From: Halohasta litorea
GTDB taxonomy: Archaea > Halobacteriota > Halobacteria > Halobacteriales > Haloferacaceae
Length of the DNA: 64,000 nucleotides
NCBI RefSeq assembly: GCF_024494645.1
Contig: NZ_JANHDJ010000007.1
Coordinates: 186,001 to 250,000 of the forward strand
Reading direction: 5' to 3'
The translations under genes and the position numbers were made by a program. This document shows positions 55,279 to 63,801 of the stretch, piece after piece. The notes below the pieces were generated by a model. The model saw only the letters and a list, made by a program, of their open reading frames with translations. It had not been told where the DNA came from and did no database searches. Position 1 is the first letter of the stretch. Each line of letters starts with the position of its first letter.

Positions 55279-56261
55279 TGGTCCGCCTCCGCTGGTTCGT
55301 CTTCGGTGGCGTCCAACGCGCTGCGGTGGATCGTCGTCCCGCTTCCACCGAGGGCGTCGGTCACTGGCGCGTCACTGTTCGCATCGGCCACGTAGACGGC
55401 TGGCGAGCCGCCGTCGAGTGCTTCTGTCGCTGCCATCACTTTCTTTGTCATGAATCCTTCCGCTGCCGTCTTGACTGCCGCCAACTCCGCGGGCGTCGAC
55501 GCCGACTCGATCAGCGTCTCCGGATCGTCCGGATCTTCGTAAATTCCGGTTACATCCGTCAGCATGATAAGCTCACCGCCGAGTGCGCCCGCGATTGCGG
55601 CCGCCGAGCGGTCGGCATCCGCGTTCACTGGGGTTACCGACCCATCCTTGTTTTCGCCGAGCATCGGCACGCTCACGATCGGCGTATAGCTATCCGCCAA
55701 CAAATCGGTCAGTAGCTCGTCGTTCACGTCGGTGATCTTCCCGGAGTGGTCGCCGCGTTTGATCTTCTTTTTGCCGTCTTCGAGCACACGGACCGCTGAC
55801 TTGCGCGGGCCACTCAAGAGGCCGCCGTCGACGCCCGAGAGACCGATGGCGTCGACGCCCGCATTCCGAAACAGCGTCGTCAGTTCGGTGTTGAGCTTGC
55901 CGGCCATCACCATCTCGAAGACCTCGATGGTCTCCTCGTCGGTGAAGCGGCCAGTGACGCCGCCGGGCGTCTCGACATAGGTCGGCTCGATCTCCATCCG
56001 TTCGAGCGTCTCGTCGACCGCCGTCGAGCCGCCGTGGACGACGACAACGTCGCGGCCCTCGTCGACGAGTTCGGCGATGTCGCCGACCGCGCCCTCGGGG
56101 TCGACGGCTTTCGCGCCGCCGATCTTTACCACGACCGGGGGCCGTCGGCCACCGTCGGTCGCAAGCTGGTTCGCCTGGTGGGCGGCCGATTCGGTCGACT
56201 GGTCGTCTGCGCGCGGCTCGGAAATACGAACGTCACGCGCGTCTGTGGTGTATCCGGTCAT
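55275..56261 (-). CDS. argB: [LysW]-glutamate/aminoadipate kinase
   Basis: 328-residue amino acid kinase with an N-terminal haloarchaeal extension of about 40 residues before VVVKIGGAKAVDPEGAV. Nucleotide-binding VVVHGGSTAVDETL and TPVNADADRSAAAIAGALGGE are visible. It phosphorylates the gamma-carboxyl of glutamate carried on LysW. A shorter start at residue 26 or so would also be plausible. Separated from argC by 25 bp. Confidence 0.92.
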   Translation of the reverse strand: MTGYTTDARDVRISEPRADDQSTESAAHQANQLATDGGRRPPVVVKIGGAKAVDPEGAVGDIAELVDEGRDVVVVHGGSTAVDETLERMEIEPTYVETPGGVTGRFTDEETIEVFEMVMAGKLNTELTTLFRNAGVDAIGLSGVDGGLLSGPRKSAVRVLEDGKKKIKRGDHSGKITDVNDELLTDLLADSYTPIVSVPMLGENKDGSVTPVNADADRSAAAIAGALGGELIMLTDVTGIYEDPDDPETLIESASTPAELAAVKTAAEGFMTKKVMAATEALDGGSPAVYVADANSDAPVTDALGGSGTTIHRSALDATEDEPAEADQ

Positions 56262-56286
56262 AGTAAAATCGTCAAACGGGTCGACG

Positions 56287-57333
56287 CTATGGCGCGCCGA
56301 CCGGGTGGAGGCCTGCGAACTCGAGGCCCGCAGTCTCGTCGAGGCCGAGGGCGACGTTCGCGCCGTGGATTGCCTGTCCGGCCGAGCCTTTCATCATGTT
56401 GTCGATCGCCGAGAAGGCGACGATGCGCTTGTTCGAGGGGTCGAGTTCGAAGCCGACCTCGCCGATGTTGGTCCCGGCGACCGCCTTCGGCTCGGGGTAG
56501 CGGTAGACGCCACCGCCGCCGGCGACGAGTCGCATGAACGGCTCGTCCTCGTAGCTGCCGCGGTAGGCCTTCCAGAGGTCCCCTTTTGAAACTGGTTGGC
56601 CGGGGAAGACGTGACACGTGGCCGACGAGCCGCGGATCATATCGACCGCGTGGACGGTAAACGACACCGAGATACCGAGGAACTGCTCGATCTCGGCCTC
56701 GTGGCGGTGGGAAATCGGTGCATACGGGCGGACGATCCCCGAGCGCTCGGGGTGGCTTGAGGCCGCGCCGCCACCTGCGCCACCCTCCGAGGAGCCGACC
56801 TTGACGTCGACGACGATATCTTCGCCGCCGCTGAGGATGTCGGCATCAAAGAGCGGTTTGAGGCCGAGAATCGTCGAGGTGGCGTTACAGCCCCCGCTCG
56901 CGATGAGTTCGGCTCCCGGCAACTCCTCGCGCGTGAGTTCGGGAAGCGCGTAGACGCTCTTATCGAGGTATTCGGGCGCGCTGTGGCCATCGTACCACTC
57001 CTCGTACTGTTCGGCGGTGTTGAGGCGGAAGTCCGCCGAGAGGTCGACGACCGTGTCGGCGTGCTCGTAGAACGTGTCGATCTGCTCCATCGAGACGCCG
57101 TGTGGCGTCGCCGCGAAGATCACGTCGACAGATTCGAGGTCATCGGGCGAGCTAAATCGCAGGTCGAGTTCCCGGAGGTTCGGATGGGAGTGGCCGACCG
57201 TTTTGTTCGCTTTCGAGCGGCTCGTGGCCTGTGTGATCTCGAAGTTCGGGTGGCCAGCCAGCAGGCGCAGCAGTTCGCCGCCGGTGAAGCCGGTGCCGCC
57301 GATGACTGTCGCGGTGTAGGTCTCGCTGCTCAT
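56287..57333 (-). CDS. argC: [LysW]-glutamyl-phosphate reductase
   Basis: 348 residues. NADPH fold begins TATVIGGTGFTGGELLRLL; catalytic Cys in LIASGGCNATSTILGL near 150; HPERSGIVRPYAPISHRHEAEI near 205 holds the catalytic His. It reduces the LysW-glutamyl phosphate to semialdehyde. The ATG at 57333 overlaps the argX stop by 4 nt (ATGA). Confidence 0.94.
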   Translation of the reverse strand: MSSETYTATVIGGTGFTGGELLRLLAGHPNFEITQATSRSKANKTVGHSHPNLRELDLRFSSPDDLESVDVIFAATPHGVSMEQIDTFYEHADTVVDLSADFRLNTAEQYEEWYDGHSAPEYLDKSVYALPELTREELPGAELIASGGCNATSTILGLKPLFDADILSGGEDIVVDVKVGSSEGGAGGGAASSHPERSGIVRPYAPISHRHEAEIEQFLGISVSFTVHAVDMIRGSSATCHVFPGQPVSKGDLWKAYRGSYEDEPFMRLVAGGGGVYRYPEPKAVAGTNIGEVGFELDPSNKRIVAFSAIDNMMKGSAGQAIHGANVALGLDETAGLEFAGLHPVGAP

Positions 57334-58214
57334 GCAGTCGTCAACTCCTCGTTTTCGGCCGCTGCTTTCGATTCCAGCCAGTCAACGACCGCGGCGGGCA
57401 CGTCGACATCCACGCAGCTATCGAGGGCTTTGAACTCGACATTGTGGTTGATCTCGTGGACGGTGTACTCGCCGCTTTCGGGGCCGCCGACCTCCATCAG
57501 GTCGACGCCCAGCAGCCCGCCACCGACCGCGTCGCTGGCCTGTTCGACCAGCTCCAAGGCCCTGTCGTCGAGTTCGAAGTCGTCGGTCTCGCCGCCCTTG
57601 GCGGCGTTGGTCAGCCAGTGGTCCGACGTTCGCGTCATCGCGGCGACCGGCTTGCCGTCGGTTGCCAGCACGCGAATATCGCGGCCCGGCTTGTCGACGA
57701 ACTCCTGGATGTAGAACACCTTGTGCTCGTAGTGGCCCAGGACCTTCTTGTGCTCCAGGATCGCCTCGGCAGCACTTTTCGAGTCGATCTTGGCCATCAG
57801 TCGACCCCATGATCCCACAACCGGCTTCAGGACGCAAGGGTAGCCGAACTCCTCGATGGCCTCCATCGCCGAGTCAGTGGTAAAGGCGACTTTGGTTTCG
57901 GGCGTCGGCACGCCAGCGTCGTCGAGCGCGAGGCTGTTTTTGGCCTTGTCGGCACAAACGTCGGCGGTCTCGGGACCGTTGACGACCGGGATGCCGTAGT
58001 GGTCGATAAAGCGGGTGGCGTACAGCGACCGGCTGGTCGACAGACAGCGGTCGACGACCAGATCGAGGTCCTCGATATCGGCGGTCGTGCCGTCGAGGCC
58101 GAACTGGTGTTTCCGAACGTCGATCTTCGTGATCTCGTGGTCCCGCTCCCGCAGCTCGCCGAGCAAGAGCTTCTCGTCTTTGCGAATCCGCGAATAAAGA
58201 ATTCCAATGTTCAT
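57330..58214 (-). CDS. argX: [LysW]-glutamate ligase, RimK-like ATP-grasp
   Basis: 294 residues from MNIGILYSRIRKDEKLLLGEL. ATP-grasp motifs YPCVLKPVVGSWGRLMAK near 135 and NHNVEFKAL near 270. It attaches the alpha-amino group of glutamate to the C-terminal Glu of LysW, the entry step of carrier-based arginine synthesis. The longer frame upstream covers the lysW gap and is rejected; the chosen start is 46 bp after lysW. Confidence 0.93.
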   Translation of the reverse strand: MNIGILYSRIRKDEKLLLGELRERDHEITKIDVRKHQFGLDGTTADIEDLDLVVDRCLSTSRSLYATRFIDHYGIPVVNGPETADVCADKAKNSLALDDAGVPTPETKVAFTTDSAMEAIEEFGYPCVLKPVVGSWGRLMAKIDSKSAAEAILEHKKVLGHYEHKVFYIQEFVDKPGRDIRVLATDGKPVAAMTRTSDHWLTNAAKGGETDDFELDDRALELVEQASDAVGGGLLGVDLMEVGGPESGEYTVHEINHNVEFKALDSCVDVDVPAAVVDWLESKAAAENEELTTA

Positions 58215-58260
58215 AGGTGTGTGGTCGGGCGTGAAAACGCCACCGCGGTCGTCGCCAAAC

Positions 58261-58431
58261 TTACTCGCCCCAGTCCTCTTCGAGTTCGGGGGCCGTCTCC
58301 AGCTCCGGCGGGTCGACGGCGATGACTTCGAGTTCGGCACCACAGGTGCCGCAGTCGATGATCTCTCCGACTTCCAGATCGTCGTGCAGGGAGACCTCGG
58401 CCCCGCACTCCGGACATTCTGCGTCTGTCAT
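58261..58431 (-). CDS. lysW: Amino-group carrier protein LysW (ArgW)
   Basis: 56-residue carrier from MTDAECPECGAEVSLHDD: a zinc ribbon with CPECG and CGTCG and the diagnostic C-terminus EEDWGE, whose final Glu receives the glutamate. The protein protects the amino group through the argXBCDE steps. It is the promoter-proximal gene of the lysW-argX-argC-argB-argD-argE-argF operon. A TATA box (TATATACTTAAA on the plus strand, 58456-58467) lies about 30 nt upstream. Confidence 0.95.
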   Translation of the reverse strand: MTDAECPECGAEVSLHDDLEVGEIIDCGTCGAELEVIAVDPPELETAPELEEDWGE

Positions 58432-58455
58432 GTGCGTACTCACGACTTCCCCACC

Positions 58456-58467
58456 TATATACTTAAA
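58456..58467 (-). promoter_or_regulatory. TATA box of the lysW-arg operon
   Basis: Minus-strand TTTAAGTATATA centred about 30 nt before the lysW ATG, fitting a leaderless transcript. An AACTT/AAGTT dyad (58475-58490) sits just upstream. Confidence 0.6.
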
Positions 58468-58605
58468 CACATCGAACTTGTTTGAAAGTTTACAATAAGC
58501 GGAGAAGCCACTACGGGAGAATTAGCGGGCGTCGGCAGTTCGTCGAAATCCTCGGCTGGATTTCATGTTGGTGTGTTGCCCCCACGAGGGGGTCGCCGCA
58601 GTCGT

Positions 58606-60102
58606 CTATACATACTGGTCGACCTCCTTGGCCAGAGTCGTTTCGGCCTCATCCAGCGCGGCCTGCCTGTCGGCCAGCGCGTCGCTGTCGTCGGCGAGCG
58701 TCTCCCGTGCGCCCGCGATGGTCGACTCGACGGCTGCGGTGGCCGGGCCGCCCTGCGAGTCGCGGCTCTCGACGCTCTGGGCGGGATCGAGGGCGGCGGC
58801 GACGGCCTGCTCGTCTACGTATTTAAATAGTGACTCGCCGAGTACGTCCTCGGTGGCCGAATCGAGCAGGGCGGCCGAGACTCCCGTGTCCCTATCTTCG
58901 GCCTCCTCGGCGGCCAGTGCGACCACCTCGTGGGCCGTGCGGAACGGGAGCCCAGCCATCGCCAGCAGGTCGGCGATCCCGGTCGCCGTCGAAAAGCCTG
59001 CCCCGGCCTCGTCGGCCAGCAGCTTCTCGTTCCAACTCGCGGTCGACACCGCTCCCGCCGCGACCGCCGAGGCCTCGACGACGGCGTCGACCGCCCGGAA
59101 CGTGTGCGGATGGGCGCGCTGTAGATCACGGTTGTAGGCCTGCGGCAGCCCTTTAAGTGTCGTCAGTAGCCCGGTCAGCTCGCCGGTTGCATCGCCCGCC
59201 ACCGCACGGGTGAGTTCGAGCGTGTCGGGGTTCTTCTTTTGGGGCATGATCGACGAGGTCGAACTGTAGTCGTCCGAGAGGTCGATATACCCTTTATTAG
59301 CGAAGATGACGATATCTTCAGCCAGTCCCGACAGCGTCGTGGCGTGGATCGCCAGTGCCGCCGTCGCCTCGGCGAGGAAGTCACGGGCCGACGATGCGTC
59401 CATCGAGTTGTCGACAACTCGATCAAACCCGAGCAGCGCGGCGGTTCGCTCGCGGTCGATATCGAACGGCGTGCCCGCAAAGGCTGCCCCGCCAAGGGGC
59501 GATTCGTTGGTTCGGTCGTAGGCATCGAGCAGCCGCGCTGTATCGCGGCTGATGGTCGACGCATACGACATGAGGAAGTGACCGACCGTGATCGGCTGGG
59601 CGGGCTGGAGATGCGTGTAGCCAGGCATCAGAGTGTCAGTGTGCTCGGCCGCCGCGTCGATCAGGGCCTCACGCAGTGCGAGCGTGGTTTCGATGGCCTC
59701 CAGCAGGTCAGCACGAAGGCGGTAGCGAATACACGCCGCCACTTCGTCGTTGCGGCTCCGGGCGGTGTGCATCTTCCCGCCATCGGGGCCGATGCGGTCG
59801 ATCACGGCCGATTCGATAGCTTCGTGGACGTCTTCCCCGCCGGAGAGGTCACCGTGGCCCGCGTTTTCGACATCAGCCAGCGCGTCGAGAATCCAGCCTG
59901 CCTCCTCATCGCTGATGATCTCCTGTTCGGCGAGCATGACGACGTGGGCGCGGTCGACCGCGAGATCCGCCGTAAAAATACGCTCGTCGCCAGCGAGACT
60001 CGACAGGAACTCACGGGCGGGGCCGCCGCTGAAGCGGTCCCGGCGGACGACTGTCTCCTCGCCCTGCGCCACGTCGCTGTCGTCCGTCGAGTCTCCGGAC
60101 AT
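58606..60102 (-). CDS. argH: Argininosuccinate lyase
   Basis: 498 residues from MSGDSTDDSDVAQGEETVVRR. Fumarase/lyase superfamily signature SSIMPQKKNPDTLE near 285, HTARSRNDEVA near 112 and TPFDIDRERTAALLGF nearby. It releases arginine and fumarate. An upstream extension in frame belongs to argG and is rejected. The start is 1 bp from the argG stop, so the two are one operon. Confidence 0.95.
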   Translation of the reverse strand: MSGDSTDDSDVAQGEETVVRRDRFSGGPAREFLSSLAGDERIFTADLAVDRAHVVMLAEQEIISDEEAGWILDALADVENAGHGDLSGGEDVHEAIESAVIDRIGPDGGKMHTARSRNDEVAACIRYRLRADLLEAIETTLALREALIDAAAEHTDTLMPGYTHLQPAQPITVGHFLMSYASTISRDTARLLDAYDRTNESPLGGAAFAGTPFDIDRERTAALLGFDRVVDNSMDASSARDFLAEATAALAIHATTLSGLAEDIVIFANKGYIDLSDDYSSTSSIMPQKKNPDTLELTRAVAGDATGELTGLLTTLKGLPQAYNRDLQRAHPHTFRAVDAVVEASAVAAGAVSTASWNEKLLADEAGAGFSTATGIADLLAMAGLPFRTAHEVVALAAEEAEDRDTGVSAALLDSATEDVLGESLFKYVDEQAVAAALDPAQSVESRDSQGGPATAAVESTIAGARETLADDSDALADRQAALDEAETTLAKEVDQYV

Positions 60103-60103
60103 C

Positions 60104-61333
60104 TTATTCGCTGTCGCCGCCGTCGGCGGCTGCTTTCGTTTTGGCGTCTTCGGCGGCCTTCTTGGCCTGGGCGGCAATGCGGTCCTGGTAGCCGTGGTAT
60201 TTGGCAACACCCGTTGCGTCCTCTTGGGTGATCTTGCCGACCGTCTCGGTATTGAACGAGGCCGCATCGGCGGAGTAGACGGCGTACTCGCTGGACCGGC
60301 CGACGACGCGGGCCTGGCCACCCTCGAAGCGGATCGTCACCGAGCCGGTGACTTTCTGCTGGGTCTCGTCGATGAAGCCCTCAAGCGCCGCAACGAGCGG
60401 CCCATCCACGAGCCCTTCGTAGCCTTTCTGACTCCACTCGTTGTCGACCTGCTTCTTGAAGTCGCGTTCTTCCTTCGTGAGGACGAGCGATTCGAGGCCC
60501 TCGTGGGCGTTCAGCAGGGTCGTGGCTGCGGGGTGCTCGTAGTTTTCGCGGACTTTGAGGCCGAGCATCCGGTCTTCCATCATGTCGGTGCGACCGACGC
60601 CGTAGGAGCCCGCCAGCTCGTTGAGCTCCTCGATGAGCGCGATCGGCTCCATCGCCTCGCCGTTGAGCGCGACCGGATAGCCGTCTTCGAACTCGAGTTC
60701 GATCTCTTCGGTCTCGCCGCTCGGCGCGGTGGTCCAGTCGTAGATCTCCTCGCCGGGGACGTGGTCGGGCTCTTCGAGGTCGCCGCCCTCGATCGAGCGA
60801 CTCCAGAGGTTGGTGTCGATCGACCAGGTGCCCTCGTTTCCGGCCTGCACGGGAAGGTCACGTTCGTCGGCGTACTCGATCTCCCAGTTGCGGGTCATCC
60901 CCATCTCGCGGACGGGGGCGATGACTTCGAGATCGGAGGCGCGCCAGACAGCCTCGAAGCGGAGCTGGTCGTTGCCTTTGCCGGTACAGCCGTGGGCGAT
61001 CCCGTCGCAGCCCTCTTCCTGGGCAACGCGGAGGATGGCTTTGGCGATCACGGGACGGGCCAGCGCCGTGCCGAGTGGGTAGCCCTGATAGTCCGCGTTC
61101 GCGCGAACCGCGTCGAAACAGAGGTCGGCGAACTCCTCTTTGGCCTCGACTACGTGATGCTCCAGGTCGAGGGCCTCGGCGGTCTCCCGGGCCTCCTCGA
61201 ACTCTTCGGCCGGTTGGCCGACGTCGACGGTCACACCGATTACTTCGTCGTAGCCGTACTCCTCTTCGAGAACCGGCACACAGACGGTCGTATCGAGACC
61301 GCCGCTGAACGCCAGTGCCACACGCTTTGTCAT
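60104..61333 (-). CDS. argG: Argininosuccinate synthase
   Basis: 409 residues. N-type ATP pyrophosphatase loop at the start (LAFSGGLDTTVCVPVLEE, residues about 7-24), GIAHGCTGKGNDQLRFE near 115 and YEHPAATTLLNAHEGLESLV. It joins citrulline and aspartate. First gene of the argGH operon, with a TATA box CTTAAATT on the plus strand 26-33 nt upstream of the ATG and a 17 bp palindrome next to it. The C-terminus is low-complexity Ala/Lys. Confidence 0.96.
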   Translation of the reverse strand: MTKRVALAFSGGLDTTVCVPVLEEEYGYDEVIGVTVDVGQPAEEFEEARETAEALDLEHHVVEAKEEFADLCFDAVRANADYQGYPLGTALARPVIAKAILRVAQEEGCDGIAHGCTGKGNDQLRFEAVWRASDLEVIAPVREMGMTRNWEIEYADERDLPVQAGNEGTWSIDTNLWSRSIEGGDLEEPDHVPGEEIYDWTTAPSGETEEIELEFEDGYPVALNGEAMEPIALIEELNELAGSYGVGRTDMMEDRMLGLKVRENYEHPAATTLLNAHEGLESLVLTKEERDFKKQVDNEWSQKGYEGLVDGPLVAALEGFIDETQQKVTGSVTIRFEGGQARVVGRSSEYAVYSADAASFNTETVGKITQEDATGVAKYHGYQDRIAAQAKKAAEDAKTKAAADGGDSE

Positions 61334-61358
61334 TGGCTACTACGAATAGAGAGGGGAA

Positions 61359-61366
61359 CTTAAATT
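61359..61366 (-). promoter_or_regulatory. TATA box of argGH
   Basis: Minus-strand AATTTAAG about 29 nt before the argG ATG, fitting a leaderless transcript. Confidence 0.6.
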
Positions 61367-61374
61367 CAGCGTTT

Positions 61375-61391
61375 CTATTTTCCGAAAATAG
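61375..61391. promoter_or_regulatory. 17 bp palindrome upstream of argGH promoter
   Basis: CTATTTTC-C-GAAAATAG, a perfect 8 bp dyad with a single central base, starting 8 bp beyond the TATA box and 42-58 nt before the argG ATG. The position beside BRE/TATA fits a regulator site for arginine control. It does not recur at the lysW promoter. Confidence 0.6.
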
Positions 61392-61514
61392 TGTCATAGA
61401 GCAGGCTACGCACCTAAAAACGAGGAGTCATGAAAACGAATCGACGGCCGAACCGCGGGTGCCTACTGGCACCACGCTGGCTCGATCGTCAAAACGAGGC
61501 GAGGTCGGCCACGT

Positions 61515-61637
61515 ATGGCCGCCCCGCTCGCGGTAGTCGCCGTAGCCGCCGCTGCCGGATCGGAGCCAACAGGCGTGGTCGACGACTCGCTGCCATTAGC
61601 AGTGGGTTTTGGGCTCTGCTACAAAACCGTTGCGTGA
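61515..61637 (+). CDS. Possible 40-residue hydrophobic small protein
   Basis: MAAPLAVVAVAAAAGSEPTG then VVDDSLPLAVGFGLCYKTVA, ending in TGA. Two short hydrophobic segments and core-like GC usage make it look more protein-like than the other frames in this 350 bp gap, but there is no TATA or Shine-Dalgarno match just upstream. Treat as a candidate only. The rest of the gap shows only the argG promoter elements. Confidence 0.25.
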   Translation: MAAPLAVVAVAAAAGSEPTGVVDDSLPLAVGFGLCYKTVA

Positions 61638-61688
61638 TTGTCCGTACCGTGTGTACTGACCACATCCAACACTCCGTCCCGACCGGGG

Positions 61689-63146
61689 CTAATCGTCACC
61701 GGCCGAGGCGTCGACCTCGGGCCCGTCGACTACCTCCGGGGTCCCACGAACGTCGCCCTCGCGCCACGTCCCGCGCCGGAACCAGAGCCACGCGATAACC
61801 GCGCCGGCGACGTTCGAGACGAAGAAGGCGGTCCAGATCCCCTCGACGCCGTAGACCAACTCGGCGTAGGGGATCGGGAGCCGGTACTGTGAGGCGACGT
61901 AGGCAACCGGCAGCCGGATCCCTCCAAGGGTGAGGATGGCGATCGCCGCGGCGACGAGCGTTTTGCCCGCCCCGCGGAACCCGCCGGTAAAGGCCCGCAT
62001 GATGCCCGTGAAGCCGAACGACAGCGAGACGTACCGGAGGAGCGTAGCGCCTTCGTCGAGTACGGCGGGGTCGTCGGTGAACACGCTGACGATAGGTGTC
62101 GGCACGAGGAAAATGAGGACGCCCACGAACCCGAGGATGGCGAACAGGCTCTTGGCCGCGAGGTAGTTGGCCGCCTCGGCCCGGTCGTACTTTCCGGCCC
62201 CGATGTTCTGGCCCGACATCGTCTCGACGCCGCGAGCGACCGCAACCGCGGGCAGGAAGATAACCGACAGCACGCGGGTTCCGATCCCGAAGGCCGCGAC
62301 GACCGAGGTCGAAAACAGCCCGACGACGACCAACAGCGCGTTGATCGACACCGCCCGGCCGGTCCCCTCGATGCTCGCCGGCACGCCGATCCGCAGGAGC
62401 TTCCGGAGGAACTCGAAATCCGGCCACATATCACCGACGTTGATCTGGATGCCGCGGCTGCCCGACAGCATGATTCCGATCCCGACAATCATCGCCAAAC
62501 TCCGCGAGAAGACGGTCGCGATCGCCGCCCCTTCGATCCCGAGCTCGGGGAACGCGATCGGCCCGACCGCCCAGCCGTTGATCAAAAACGGATCGAGGAT
62601 CACGTTGATAATAACCGTCCCCAGCATCACGACCATCGGCGTGATCGTATCGCCCGACCCCCGCATCAGCGCGATGAAGACGAAGAAGCCGAACATAAAC
62701 GGCAAGCCGAGGGCGATGACCTCCATGTAGGCGGCTGCTCCCGGCAAGACTTCGGGTGAGGCTCCCAACAGGGCGAGGAACGGCTCGACGAACGGGTAGC
62801 TGGCCAGTCCCAAAACGAGCGAGCCGACGACGGCGAAGGTGACCGTCTGGGAGGCGGCGTACTCCGCCTGTGCGGTCTCGCCCGCCCCGGTGTGCTGGGC
62901 GACCAACACACTACCCGCTACGGAGAGGCCCATCCCCAGCGATATGAGCAGAAAGACCATCGGGAAGCCGAAGGAGATCGCCGCCAGCGCCTCCGTCGAG
63001 TAGCGCCCGAGCCAGAACGTATCGGCCAGATTGTAGGCGGTCTGCAGCAGGTTCGTAATCACGATCGGCAAGGAGAGATACACTAGCGGCTTGAGGATGC
63101 CGCCCTCGGTCAGTTCGAGCTCCTCCTGTCCTTTAAAAAAGCTCAC
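61689..63146 (-). CDS. MATE family multidrug/Na+ efflux protein
   Basis: 485 residues, 12 TM segments in two bundles starting LKPLVYLSLPIVITNLLQTAYN and LRIGVPASIEGTGRAVSINALL. The NorM/DinF-like motif SVAGSVLVAQHTGAGE lies near 75. It overlaps the TetR-family gene by 4 nt, so substrate-responsive control by that repressor is likely. Exported compound unknown. Confidence 0.92.
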   Translation of the reverse strand: MSFFKGQEELELTEGGILKPLVYLSLPIVITNLLQTAYNLADTFWLGRYSTEALAAISFGFPMVFLLISLGMGLSVAGSVLVAQHTGAGETAQAEYAASQTVTFAVVGSLVLGLASYPFVEPFLALLGASPEVLPGAAAYMEVIALGLPFMFGFFVFIALMRGSGDTITPMVVMLGTVIINVILDPFLINGWAVGPIAFPELGIEGAAIATVFSRSLAMIVGIGIMLSGSRGIQINVGDMWPDFEFLRKLLRIGVPASIEGTGRAVSINALLVVVGLFSTSVVAAFGIGTRVLSVIFLPAVAVARGVETMSGQNIGAGKYDRAEAANYLAAKSLFAILGFVGVLIFLVPTPIVSVFTDDPAVLDEGATLLRYVSLSFGFTGIMRAFTGGFRGAGKTLVAAAIAILTLGGIRLPVAYVASQYRLPIPYAELVYGVEGIWTAFFVSNVAGAVIAWLWFRRGTWREGDVRGTPEVVDGPEVDASAGDD

Positions 63147-63721
63147 GCGGCCCCCTCCGGACTCCAGCCCAACTGTGCTTCGAGATAGTCTTCGACCACC
63201 CGCCGGGTTTCGTCGGGATCTTCGCCGAGTGCGACCATCCGGACGTGGCTACCGTTGATCATCGTGCTGACCGTCCGGGCGACCTCCGCGGTGTCGACCG
63301 CGTCGAAATGGCCAGCCTCGATGCCCGCTTCCACAGCGTCCTGGACGACCCCTCGAAGCGCGGCGTCGAGTTCGCGGAACCGCTCGCGGTAGGTGTTGTG
63401 GAACGGTGCTTGGGCCTTTAGCTCCATCAGCGCGATCGGGAACTCGTCGTCGGGCTCCGAATCAAACACCGCATCGAGAAACCCCGCCAGCCGATCGCGG
63501 GGGTCGGCGGCCTCGCAGTCGACCTGCCGTTCGAAGCGGTCGATCAGATCGTCGAGAAACGCATCCAGGAGTTCCTCCTTCGTGTCGAAATGGTAGTGAA
63601 TCGCCGCCGTCGTCACTGATGACGCCTCGGCGATGCGCTGCATTGTGAGGTCGGCGTAGCCGTACTCACAGAGGCTCCGACCGGTCGCACGGATGATCGT
63701 CTCGGTCGTCTCCGATTCCAT
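63143..63721 (-). CDS. TetR-family transcriptional repressor
   Basis: 192 residues from MESETTETIIRATGRSLCEYG; the alternative ATG four codons upstream would overlap the operator more deeply. N-terminal helix-turn-helix: GYADLTMQRIAEASSVTTAAIHYHFDTKEELL (residues about 20-52). C-terminal ligand-binding part is alpha-helical. It shares an operon with the MATE gene, and an 18 bp palindrome sits 14-31 nt before its ATG, which suggests autorepression. Confidence 0.9.
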   Translation of the reverse strand: MESETTETIIRATGRSLCEYGYADLTMQRIAEASSVTTAAIHYHFDTKEELLDAFLDDLIDRFERQVDCEAADPRDRLAGFLDAVFDSEPDDEFPIALMELKAQAPFHNTYRERFRELDAALRGVVQDAVEAGIEAGHFDAVDTAEVARTVSTMINGSHVRMVALGEDPDETRRVVEDYLEAQLGWSPEGAA

Positions 63722-63734
63722 GTTCGCCCACAAC

Positions 63735-63752
63735 TTACTGACTAGTTAGTAA
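63735..63752. promoter_or_regulatory. TetR operator candidate
   Basis: TTACTGACTAGTTAGTAA, an 18 bp near-perfect palindrome centred on ACTAGT with one mismatched pair, overlapping the core promoter of tetR-MATE. The TTACTnACTAGTnAGTAA form resembles known TetR/AcrR sites. Confidence 0.7.
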
Positions 63753-63801
63753 ATGGGCTTCGGTTGCCCGGAGCCGATTCCGGATTTATAAACGGAGCCG
63801 C

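Noticed and set aside
54184-55395. 403-codon plus-strand frame opposite argD
   Set aside because: Antisense shadow; the minus strand has clear argD and argB motifs and ATGA overlaps.
61430-61798. 122-codon plus-strand frame before and into the MATE gene
   Set aside because: Arg-rich shadow sequence that overlaps the end of the MATE gene; only the short frame at 61515 looked worth keeping.
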